Origin: Lycium barbarum
Taxonomy: Eukaryota; Streptophyta; Magnoliopsida; Solanales; Solanaceae
Length of the DNA stretch: 64,000 nucleotides
Reading direction: 5' to 3'
Assembly (NCBI RefSeq): GCF_019175385.1
Contig: NC_083344.1
Coordinates: 27,220,231 to 27,284,230 of the forward strand
Shown piece by piece: positions 11,018 to 21,603 of the stretch (position 1 is its first letter; each line of letters opens with the position of its first letter). The position numbers and the translations under genes are program-made. The notes beneath the pieces were generated by a model. The model saw only the letters and a list, made by a program, of their open reading frames with translations, was not told where the DNA came from and made no database searches.

Positions 11018-14000
11018 GTGGGGCAGCAAAGTCTGGAAATACAGGCGGTGGTCAGAACTGTCTTTATGCACTGTCAAGACGTCAGGATACAAAGACTCAT
11101 GGCGATGTTGTCACAGGCATGCTAACAGTCTTCACCTTCGATGTTTTTGCTCTTATGGACCCAGGATCCACTCTATCTTATGTAACCCCTTACATTGCTA
11201 AGAAATTTAGGACAAAACCCGAAAAGTTGCATGAATCCTTCGAAGTAACCGTACCAGTCGGGGAATCAATTATAGCTAGATGTATCATAGGGGTTATCCA
11301 GTGTTCATCTACCACCGTAGTACCATACCAGACTTAGTAGAATTAGAGATGGTAGACTTTGATATAATCATGGGTATGGATTGGTTAGAGTCTTGTTATG
11401 CCTCAGTGGGTTGTAGAACCAAGTAACCTTCGATTTTCCCGATGAACTTATAGAAAGGAAGGGTAATTCAGCAGTACCTAGCGTAGATTTAATTCCTATC
11501 TTAGAGCTAGAAAGATAATTTCCAAGGGGTATATTTACCACTTAGTTCGAGTCAGAAATACAGATGCCTAGACTCTGACTCTACAGTCAGTACCAGTTGT
11601 CAGTGAGTTTCCAGAAGTCTTTCCAGATGATCTACCCGGAGTTCCTCCCGATAGGGAAATTGACTTTGAGATTGACCTACTTCCTGGCACTAAGTCGATA
11701 TCTATTCCGCCGTATAGAATGGCCCCAGTAGAGTTAAAAGTGTTGAAAGTTTAGTTGAAAGATCTCCTTGACAAAGGATTTATAAGGCCAAGTGTCTCAC
11801 CTTGGGGCGCACCGGTCTTGTTTGTCCGAAAGAAGGATGGATCCTTGCATATGTGTTTAGATTATCGCCAGTTGAACAAGGTCACTCTTAAGAACAAGTA
11901 TCCACTTCCCAGAATAGATGACTTATTCGATCAACTTCAGGGTGCTCAGTGTTACTCCAAGATTGACCTCAGATCAGGCTACTATTAGTTAAAGGTTAAG
12001 GAAGTTGATATTCCGAAAACCGCTTTTAGAACCCGTTATGGCCATTTTGAATTTCTTGTCATGTCCTTCGGATTGAAGAATGTACCAGCAACTTTCATGG
12101 ATAGTATGAACAGAGTCTTCAAGCCGTATCTCAATTTATTCGTCATTGTATTTATTGACGATATTCTGGTATATTCCCGTAGTGAGGTTGACCATGCAGA
12201 GCATCTCAAAATAGTATTGCAGACACTCAAGGATCGTGAACTTTTTGATAAATTCTCCAAGTGTGAGTTTTGGCTCAAGTCAGTGGCATTCTTAGGCCAT
12301 GTGATTTCAGGCGAAGGTGTTAAAGTTGATTTTCAGAAAATTGACGTAGTTAAGAATTGGCCCAGACCCACCTCAGCATCATATATCAGGAGTTTCTTGG
12401 GTCTGGCAGGATATTACAGGCGATTAGTCATGGGATTTTCCTCTATCTCAGCTCCGTTGACTAAGTTGACTCAGAAGAAAGTCAAATTTCAATGGTTAGA
12501 TGCATGTGAACAGAGTTTCGAAGAGTTGAAGAAGAGATTGACTTCTGCTCCGGTGTTGACGCGACCAGAAGGAACCGAAGGGTTTGTAGTATATTGTGAT
12601 GCTTCTGGAGTTGGCCTCAGATGTGTTTTAATGCAACATGGTAAGGTAGTAGCTTATGCATCCAAGCAGCTCAAGGCTCGTGAAAAGAATTATCCGACTC
12701 ATGATCTTAAATTGGCAGCTGTGGTTTTTGCACTTAAGATATGACGTCTTTATTTTTATGGAGTGCATGTTGATATTTTCACTGATTATAAAAGCCTGCA
12801 ATATATTTTCAAGTAAAGAGAGTAGAATCTTAGGCAGAGAAGATGGCTCGAATTGCTTAAGGATTATGATGTAGACATCCTTTATCATCCAGGGAAGGCA
12901 AATGTTGTAGCCGACGCTCTTAGTCGGCGTTCCATGGGAAGTTTAGATCATATTGATATAGATAAGAGAGTTATGACCAAGGAAGTTCACCGTTTGGCCG
13001 GTCTTAGAGTTCGGCTTTTGGACTCCGAGGATGGCTGTGTGGTCATTCAGAATAAAACTCTTTCCTTCTTAGTCATTGAAGTTAAGGAGAAGCAGTATAA
13101 GGATCCCTACTTGTTGCAGTTGAAAGAGGGGATTCACAAGAATAAGACGACAACTTTTGAACAAGGGGGAGATGACGGTACCTTGAGATACCGAGGCAGA
13201 TTATGTGTTCCAAATGTAGAAGGGCTCAGAGAGAGAATTATGTCAAAAGCGTACCATTCCAGGTATTCCATTTACCCAGGTTCCACGAAAATGTATCATG
13301 ATCTTAAGGAGATTTATTGGTGGAATGATATGAAAAAGAATGTAGCAAATTTTGTGGCTAAATGTCCAAATTGTCAGCAAGTGAAAGCCGAACACCAGAG
13401 GCCTGGTGGCTTGGCTCAGAATACTGATATTCCCGTTTGGAAGTGGGAGATGATAAATATAGATTTCATAACAGGGCTACCTCGTTTAGCTAGGAGGCAC
13501 GATTCGATTTGGGTGATTGTGGACAGACTTATGAAGACAGCGCACTTCTTGCCAGTTAAGACAACAGCTTCAGCACAACTTTTAGAAAGGATTGGGTACC
13601 AAGATTAATCTTAGCACAACTTTTCATCCTCAGATAGATGGCCAGGCAGAGCATACCATTTAGACTCTTAAGGATTTCAAAGGTAATCGGGATGATCACT
13701 TGTCTCTTATTAAGTTTGCTTACAATAAGAGTTACCATGCTAGTATTGGGATGGCACTGTTTGAAGCTCTTTATGGGCTAAGGTGTAGATCAACCATTGG
13801 GTGGTTTGAGGTTGGTGAAGCAGAGTTGTTAGGACCATACTTGGTCTATCAGGATATGGAGAAGGTCAAGTTAATTTAGGAGCGTTTGAAAATGACTCAG
13901 AGCTGCCAGAAGTCTTACACGGATGTGAGACGGAGAGATTTAGAGTTTCAAGTTCATGATTGGGTATTTCTTAAGGTCTCACCTATGAAGGGTGTCATGA

Positions 14001-14425
14001 GATTTGGAAAGAATGGGAAACTTAGTCCCCGCTATATTGGACCATACAAAATCTTGCGAAGGGTTGGTCAAATGGCTTATGAGATTGAGTTGCTGCAAGA
14101 CTTGGTTGTTGTGCACCCAGTATTTCATGTGTCCATGTTGAGAAAGTATGTGAGAGACCCCTTGTTGGTTGTCCCGACTGATAGCATAACAGTCAATGAT
14201 AGTTTGACTTACGAAGAAGTCCCAGTGAAAATCCTTGATCGTCAGGTTCGCAACTTGAGAACAAAAGAAGTTGCTTCAGTGAAAGTACTTTGGAGGAGTC
14301 AGAAAGTTGAGGAGGCTACGTGGGAAGCAGAAGAGGACATGAAGTCCAGATATCCCCATCCCTTTGAAGAGTCAGTAGAAAATGTTAAAGGTGATTTATC
14401 TTCCTATTCATATTTCATTCTATAG
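11018..14425 (+). pseudogene. Element D pol: protease, RT, RNase H, integrase, chromodomain
   Basis: Protease has the motif MDPGSTLSYV near 11157. RT shows [18 protein letters not shown] (about 11825) and the catalytic [14 protein letters not shown] (about 12140). RNase H has [10 protein letters not shown] (about 12590). Integrase has a zinc-binding region with CPNCQQVKAEH (about 13365) and DFITGLPR. The end carries VKVLWRSQKVEEATWE, a chromodomain-like motif of Tekay-type chromoviruses. In-frame stops occur at 11335-11337, 11986-11988, 12742-12744 and others. Near 13580, compared with A (24100-24250), roughly 40 codons of integrase are missing, including the segment with the second catalytic aspartate. 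The frame changes before 13886. Dead copy. Confidence 0.88.
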
Positions 14426-14639
14426 TTTCCCTATTTCCAGTATTCAGTAAGTTCAACAGTCACTCAGTTCAGTATCCATTCAGTCAGCTCAGTAGTTATT
14501 CAGTTCAGCAAGTCATTCAGTTCAGTATTCCTTTTAGTCCAGTATTCATGTATTCATGACAGTAGTGTTCACATGTTCCTATCAGTCTTGCCTTACCATG
14601 ATCCATCATTCGAGGACGAATGATCCCAAGGGGGGATAT

Positions 14640-17210
14640 TGTAACGCCTCATACCCTAACTAGCTCATGTTCAGGGACTTAGAAACTAAGACAAAAGTTT
14701 TAGAATTGGAAAATTTGCCTCAGGACATCAATTGTACGAGTTACGTCCAAAGTACGGCCTGTACATTGATGTACGGGATGTACAATGGAAGGCGTACATT
14801 GGGGGAGAAAACCAGAAGTCACTGGCTCTATAAAGTGAGGTACGACCTGGGATGTACGAACCATACATCAATGTATGGGGCGTACTTCCCAGCCCGTACA
14901 TCAATGGCAAGACATAGTCCTTCACTGGAAAAATTAAGGCAAATTACGCCTACCATGTACGAGCCGTACTTTAAAGTACAGATCGTACATGGATCCCGTA
15001 CAATGCCCGTGTCCACCAAAATCTATAAATACAAGGGGTTCAGTCCTAATTTCACTTTTCACCAGTTTCCAAGCCCTAGAACGAACATCTCTCATTCTCC
15101 ATCACCAAGAACATTAAGGTAAGCGATCCCAACCTATTTCAAATGGATTCTAACATACGTTAATGAACATTAAACAATAATTCATCATTCTTAACCTAGG
15201 GTTTCAAGAAAGGAAGTTTCAAATATCTTGGGTCTATTATACAAGAAAATGGGGATATTAATGATGATGTCTCACATCGTATTGGTGCAGGGTGGATGAA
15301 ATAGAGGCTTACTTCGGAAGTGCTATGTGATAAGAAGGTGCCACCAAAACTTAAAGGCAGGTTCTACAAAGTGGTTGTGAGACCGACTTTGTTGTACAGG
15401 GCAGAGTGTTGGGCAGTCAAGAGCTCTCACATCCAAAAGATGAAAGTTGCGGAAATGAGAATGTTGTGATGGATGTGTGGGCACACCAAGCGAGATGGGA
15501 TTAGGAATGAAGATATCCGGGATAAGGTTGGAGTAGCATCAGTGGAGGACAAGATGAGGGAAGCGAGGCTGAGATGGTTTGGGCATGTGAGGAAGAGAGG
15601 CACAGATGCCCCAGTGCGGAGGTGTGAGAGGTTAGCTATGGATGGTTTCAGAAGAGGTAGGAGTAGACCGAAAAAATATTGGGGAGAGATGCTGAGACAG
15701 GACATGGCGCAGTTTCAGCTTACCGAGGACATGGCCTTAGATATGAGGTTATGGAGGACTAAGATTAGGGTAGAAGGCTAGTATAGGTAATCGATGTTTC
15801 GAACGATAATCTATTGTACTTTGATTCTTGCTACTATATGTTATTTCTTGTGCTTCGATTATCTTATCTATCTGTGGTAGCTACTGCTTCTTTTTTTCAG
15901 ACGGCTCTATCTTGACTAATTCGCTTTCTTTAGTTTCATTTGCATTTTTCTTTGAACTGCTTACGCTTATCTAACCTTCTCGTTGTGTTTCCTCTTGAGC
16001 CGAGGGTCTTTCGAAAACAGCCTCCCTATCTTCCGAGATAGGGGTAAGCTCTATGTACACTTTACCCTTCCCAGACCCCACACTGTGGGATTTTACTGGG
16101 TATGTTGTTGTTGGTGGTGGTGGTTTCAAGAAAACCCATCTAAAGGGTTCAAGACATAGGCTTTTGGGATTCTTCTCAAAGTTCAGACCCTTCTTGTAAA
16201 TTTTGGAGTGTATACATGTATGTGAGGCTAACTATCTACGTTAGGGAATGTTTATAATTCTCCATATGCCTCATTCTTCACACTTATCAGTAAATTGACT
16301 CAAAATGCAATTTAGCCCTAGTTTCTTCAATAGTTGTAGAACTGCTATCTTCTAGGGTTATAGTTTCATATTTCATTCATGGTTATCATTTTGAATATCA
16401 TGAACTCAGTACGTAATCATTATAGATTTGTGTATTAACATCACATGAGTCTCCGTCAGTGTATAATCAGTTATTGGCTTAAGTTCCATAATCAGAAACA
16501 GTTATCATGTTATCAGCTATAGCCCAGTCTCAATCTTGTAAATTGTTTAATGTTGAACACCTATATCTGTATTTTTGGGCCCTAGGCCACAGTTTATGTA
16601 TACGTATTCCTTGGGCCTGAGGCCAAAATTTTTGTGGACATTATTTGGGCTCTAGGCCACTACGTATATTTACAGTTATACAAGTGATTCTTCATTTAGA
16701 ACAGGGAGTACTTCAGATCCTTTCCTTCTTGTTTAGTTCAGGTTTAGTTTCAGTTTCAGTACTTACATTTATTCTTTCAGTTGCTTTATATACCAGTACA
16801 ATTCAAATGTGCTGATGTACCTTTTTATTGCAGGCTCGTATTAGCTGCTTGGTGAGCTCTAGTTCCTCCGGGGCATTATCCTGCTTTCAGTCTTTCCAGT
16901 TTTAGACAGTTAGCTTTTTCAGTATTCGTAGAGGCTTTATAGACATAGTCTAGTCAGTCAGATATTAGCAAGCTTTGATGTGTTAGCCCTGTTGGCATTG
17001 ATTTCAGATGTTTTAGACTTAAACAGTATTTTCGCATTTTAATATATTTCAGCAAGACTTTTTAGTAGATCGGCACGTGTTAGTCTTATTTCTTATTTTA
17101 GTATGTTTTGATATCACATGTTGATTCAGCCAGCTTATGGGCTCACTCGGTCACATGCAGTTAGGCATCGAGTGTCGTGTTACGCCTAGGCCATGGTTCA
17201 GGGCGTGACA
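14640..17210 (+). mobile_element. 3' LTR of element D (contains an RTE LINE)
   Basis: Starts TGTAACGCCTCATACC right after the decayed purine tract AAGGGGGGATATT and ends GGCGTGACA, followed by the duplication CTACC. It aligns with the 5' LTR throughout once the LINE at 15212-16122 is removed. TATA-like CTATAAATAC at about 15023 follows the palindrome cluster. Confidence 0.88.
15212..16122 (+). mobile_element. 5'-truncated RTE-type LINE
   Basis: Flanked by 11-12-bp duplications (G)GTTTCAAGAAA at 15200-15211 and 16122-16133, which interrupt otherwise continuous D LTR sequence. The coding part is the C-terminal end of a non-LTR reverse transcriptase: FKYLGS, a thumb region, then [12 protein letters not shown] at about 15570, ending near 15781 after two in-frame stops (near 15300 and 15468). 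The 3' untranslated region ends in short GTTGTTGTTGG repeats instead of poly(A), as RTE elements do. The catalytic domain and endonuclease are absent. Confidence 0.85.
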
Positions 17211-17727
17211 CTACCGAGTACCTCAATACGTACATCTCATAGTCATATCTGAGTAGGCCATGAAACTAACACATAATTGTTGTAACTGAAAGGGCACGCG
17301 TGATCTTCTTGCGCGAACGCGCAGAACAATTTTTTCCAGAAATTTCCAGAATCTCGATTTACTTCCAGTGATCAACCTTTTCTACTCTTTTTCGCTTGTT
17401 TTCCACACTTAGGCTCTAGGGACCTCGTATTACCTGAAACATGACAAAAACTACGTAAAATAACATAGACTTGCTTAAAAACAAGTAAAACTTATAGCCG
17501 AAAAGCGTCGATTGTGGCGTAAAATCACGCCACATCAAAGGGCCACATGCCCAAAAGATATATATAAATGTACATCATCAACTGTGCCCATATATAAGCT
17601 GACAAGGCTGTCAAAGGATATAACTAAATATAGACCAAGGAGGTCAAAAGACATTTAACAATACACATATGTCTACGAGCCTTTACATGGAGTACATACT
17701 ATGACAACGACGGAACAGGACCTCGCC
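17211..17727 (-). mobile_element. LTR E, piece 2
   Basis: Continues E after the D insertion and ends at the A insertion. The GACGGAACAGGACCTCG block (17709-17725) is the complement of the shared GACGGAGTCTTGTTCCGTC hairpin. About 250 bp (17270-17535) are not found in the other LTRs and are rich in short dyads (see findings). E resumes at 39417. Confidence 0.6.
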
Positions 17728-20061
17728 TGTTACACCTTGGAAATTTCCCCCGCTAGCGTACAGCGATTAGGCCAATGAAGGGTATGATGTATATGGTGTT
17801 TTGACGAGGGACAACGTCCTTTAGACTGGTATTGAGGTGCTAAATAATTGTTAAGAAGGTTCCATAAGGATCGAAGATCAAACGAAATGACGAGAATAAG
17901 ACCCAGTGAACTGATGGGTTATACGGTCGATTATGCGAACCGTATAACATTATACGGCCGTATAATGGACTGTAAAAGAGTCAAAGAATAAGGTAGCTGA
18001 AGGGATGATTTTACGGTCAATTATACGGACCGTATAAAATTATACGACCCGTATAATGTACCGTCAAGTTGACACAGAAAAGGGTAGCCACTGGAGCAGT
18101 TATACGGACCGTATAAATTGATACGGACCGTATAATGGACCGTATAATGTTGTCGGGCCAGATTTCAATTTTTAAATAAAGACCCAAGTTCATTTTATTT
18201 ATTTCATCTTCTCTCTCCATGACCCAACATCTCTCTAGAACTTTCCAAAACTCTTCCAATACAAGAATCCAAGTGAAAATCAAGATCAACAACACCCAAA
18301 TCCGTGAAATCAAGAGTGTGAAATTCATCAAAGTCCATCTACACCAAGAAATTGCAAAGAAAGTGAAGTAGGGTTTTTAGTATAAAAGAGTATTGCTACT
18401 CAAGACTTGTTCAACCATCATCTAAGGTAAGTTTCAAGACCATCTCATGTTGTTTAAGGTATTGGAAGGTTAAAATGCTTGAATTATAGAAAGGCATAGC
18501 AAATGGGTCATAAAGGAGTAAATAGTGCAAGTGGTTGAATGGTAATTGGATTGAATCATGAATGTTGATGTGTTGTGATTATGAATATGTTATAAATGAT
18601 GTTTATATCATGAAACAAGTATTAGATGCGCGAAAACACAATAATGAGTTATAAGGATAAATTTGGGAAAATTGGAGAAAAATGGTGGAAGGTGGTAAAT
18701 ATATATATATGATGATTGTTGAAAGCAATATTGAGGATGTTGTTGTGAACGTTGGAACTTGATATAGAATATGGGAAAAGTAGTATAGATAAAGGAAGTG
18801 CTGCCCAATTTTCTCTAGAAATAGCGACGCATTCCCTTAGTCGATTAACTAACGTCTATGCGAATTCTCTCTTGAAGGTAACGACGTGACGTTAAAGGAG
18901 AGCAAGTGAACGATAGCTTAGCTAAACGACAAAGGTATGTAAGGCTAGTCCTTTCCTTCTAATGGCATGAATCCTATAGTATGAATTCCTTTCCTCGTCA
19001 TGAGTTTGTATGATCCGGAAAGCTAAAAGCCTATATCCATAAATGTCTATATAAGATAAGAGATATGATATGACGGTGACATATTGTTAATGATGCTATT
19101 TGTTGCTTACACTCACCTTATATGCTACTTCCTTCAAGGTGAGGCAGGATGTCGACGATTGTTCCATAATGACATCGGGGGATCACGACCTTACGTCACC
19201 CCGATAGAGTATAATTGAACTTGAGCTCTATGTATGTACTATGATAATATAAGCATGTTATGATGATGATATTACTATTACACTGCGCCTATTTGGCCAG
19301 GCAGTCACCCGCCTTAGCTATACACCATGGCCAGATGGCATGGGCAGACACCACTAGTGGGCGGCGTGAGATGATACCCCGGACGCGGGGGGCCTGGACG
19401 CGGTCTAATGTTGTTGATTATTACACCGATCCTATATAGACGGGCAGCTTATACATTATGCATATACACTGATGAGTATGAGTAAGACAGCATACATTAC
19501 TTCTATTGTAATTGTCAGTCAGACACAGCTGTTTCGCATTGATATTCTCTTTATAACATTGTCTTATTTTATTGTTTATGCCTCTCATACTCAGTACAAC
19601 ATTCGTACTGACGTCTGTTTTTCTTTGGACGTTGTGTTCATGCCCACAGGTAGACAGGGAGGTGAGCTTGATCCAGATTCTTAGCAGCAGTCAGCTGATT
19701 GAGAGCACTTCATTGTTCGGAGGTGCTTATGATTCTTCTTTTGGTATATATATATATATATATACATTTTGGGCACGGCGGAGTCTTGTTCCGTCTATAT
19801 GTTTAGTATGTCAATAGAGGCTCGTAGATACGCAGTGTGGGTTAGATGATCTCACAAGACGCCATTATGTGTATATATTATTTGATGACCGAGAGGCAAA
19901 GGTATATAAGGCATTTATGTTTCCATATAAAGTATGTTTTTCCTACAATTAGTGTATAAAGTTGGTGAAAGAGCATTAAGTGAGTAAGATGAGTAGTAGC
20001 TCGAGTGGTGCTCGGTGGCTAGCCCCGGGTACCCGTCGCGGCCCCTAGCTGGGTCGAGACA
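17728..20061 (+). mobile_element. 5' LTR of element A
   Basis: 2334 bp, starting TGTTACACCTTGG and ending GCTGGGTCGAGACA. In order it shows: U3 palindromes 17930-18150; a TTTAAATAAAG TATA-like stretch near 18170; hairpin CTCACCTT/AAGGTGAG 19112-19143; hairpin ATCGGGG/CCCCGAT 19174-19205; the CCACTAGTGG palindrome near 19352; double hairpin CAGTAC/GTACTG and CGTCT/GGACG 19592-19631; and the closing GGTACC dyad near 20029. It is the best-preserved reference copy of the shared LTR architecture. Confidence 0.9.
17930..18150 (+). promoter_or_regulatory. U3 palindrome cluster of the A 5' LTR
   Basis: TTATACGGACCGTATAA at 18021-18037 and 18100-18116, plus at least five variants (for example GATACGGACCGTATAA near 18120). 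They precede the TATA-like stretch near 18170. The 3' LTR repeats the cluster at 25450-25695. Confidence 0.65.
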
Positions 20062-20065
20062 AAAG

Positions 20066-20077
20066 TGGTATCAGAGC
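20066..20077 (+). other. Primer-binding site of A
   Basis: TGGTATCAGAGC matches the site used by initiator tRNA-Met in plant LTR elements. It lies 4 bp after the LTR terminus. Confidence 0.92.
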
Positions 20078-20265
20078 AGTTCGTCCTAGGAAGTGTCTAC
20101 GAGCCGTGTCTAGTAGAGTCTTGTTTATGGTGTGTTGCGCGCCACATCAATAAACAGGAGGCAACAGGGCATTTAGGAAAAATGACCATCCTTCTTCTTA
20201 GGGAATCGTGCGATAGAGCTATGTGTAAGATTTTATCTTCCCTAATAATGTGTTATGGTTTCAGA

Positions 20266-21603
20266 ATGCCGCCAAAGGGAAACGCTGCAGCCGCCCAGAA
20301 AGGCAAGATTACGACAAAGAGGCGGGTAGAAAGGGAGCCTTCGATGAATATAGACGAAGGCGAATCATATAATGAGGCTTTGTCTAATACTTCTTCTACC
20401 CCGCCTAATGTGGGAGAGCAAGGAGGAGCCCCAGCTCCGATCCCTCCACCGGTTGCTTCGGGTCAACAAATGACCGAGACCATCCAGTTATTGACACAAT
20501 TGGTCGCCGCCCAGGCACAACGACAAAATGTGCGTTCAAGTGATCGGGCAGCAAGTACCAAGGCCCGTGATTTTATGAGTCTAAATCCTCCGAAATTCTT
20601 TGGGTCAAAGCCGGATGAAGACCCGCAAAGTTTCATAGATGAGATGTTGAGGACGTTGAAGATTGTCCATGCCTCCGAAACTGAATCCGTGGAGTTGGCA
20701 TCTTATAGGCTCCGGGATGTGGCAGTTTTATGGTACAACAATTGGGTATTAACAAGAGGAGAGATTGCGCCTCCTCCAGTATGGCAAGAATTCGTGAATG
20801 CATTTATTCGTCACTATTTGCCACCCGAAGTCCGCCGAGCTAGAGCGGATAGATTTCTAAACCTGAGGCAAGGCAACATGAGCGCCCGGGAGTATAGTAT
20901 GCAATTTAATTCTATGGCTAGATACGCCCCGGCCATGGTGGCTGACATGGGAGATCGGGTGCATAGATTTGTGAGTGGTTTGGGGCCACACTTGTTTAGA
21001 GATTATTTGACAGCCTCCTTGCAAGATGGGATGGATATTTCCCGCATACAGGCCCATGCTCAGAACTTGGAAGGGCGACAACAACAAAGAGGTGATCGTG
21101 ATGTCGATAGAAGGCAAGGCAAGAGAGCCAGATCTATGGGAGCCAGCAGTGATTATAGAGGGGGATCAAGGCAGACATATTCTGGGTACTCAGGCCAGTC
21201 AATGACGAGTGCGCCTCCTCGATTTGCAGGTAGGAGATCTGACCGCTGCCTCCGTTCAGGACAGGGCCAGAGTTCGAGGGCTTCAGATTCACAATTCAGG
21301 GAAGATTATAGTCAGAGGAGACCCCCAGTACCACGATGCAGCCAGTGCGGTAGGTTACATTCCGGACAATGCCGCCAGGGTTCGGACGCTTGCTATGCTT
21401 GTGGATAGGTGGGACACATGATGAGAGATTGTCCGTCAGCGAGAGATAGAGTTAGGACTCTGCCCACGGGTTCGGCAGCGGGTTCTTCTTCGGTACGCCC
21501 GACAGCACAAATTCCCCAGACTTCAGCAGGTAGAGGTAGAGGCAGATGGGGAGCATCTACTTCAGGTGTTGTTCAGCCCCGCATATATGCTTTGGCTGGG
21601 TGA
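20266..21603 (+). pseudogene. Element A gag
   Basis: The start is the ATG at 20266 (MPPKGNAAAAQKG); the open frame extends further upstream only through the LTR end and primer site. The capsid region contains NPPKFFGSKPDEDPQSFIDEM (in two parts, about 20585-20650) and RLRDVAVLWYNNW. A basic, R-rich stretch precedes two cysteine clusters: CSQCGRLHSGQC and CYACG..GHMMRDC, the CCHC knuckle that binds genomic RNA. In-frame stops at 21406-21408, inside the knuckle, and at 21601-21603 break gag from protease. Gag and pol are otherwise in one frame, as usual for this lineage. Confidence 0.88.

Larger units (their letters stand above)
2796..17210 (+). mobile_element. Element D: Ty3/gypsy chromovirus (Tekay-like), nested and decayed
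   Basis: A complete insertion bounded by perfect 5-bp duplications CTACC (2791-2795 and 17211-17215). Order: 5' LTR 2796-6903, primer site 6909-6920, gag 7120-8232, protease/RT/RNase H/integrase/chromodomain 11018-14425, decayed polypurine tract 14628-14639, 3' LTR 14640-17210. Three later insertions interrupt it: solo LTRs at 3198-5633 and 8233-11017, and an RTE LINE at 15212-16122. With insertions removed the LTRs are about 1667 and 1648 bp. Many in-frame stops and deletions in the integrase make it non-autonomous. Confidence 0.9.

Noticed and set aside
18017..18331. Minus-strand frame repeated at 25550-25876
   Set aside because: Present in both LTRs of A only because they are copies; it runs through the palindrome cluster and has no protein similarity.
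20066..20077. tRNA-like match
   Set aside because: It is the primer-binding site complementary to a tRNA 3' end, not a tRNA gene.
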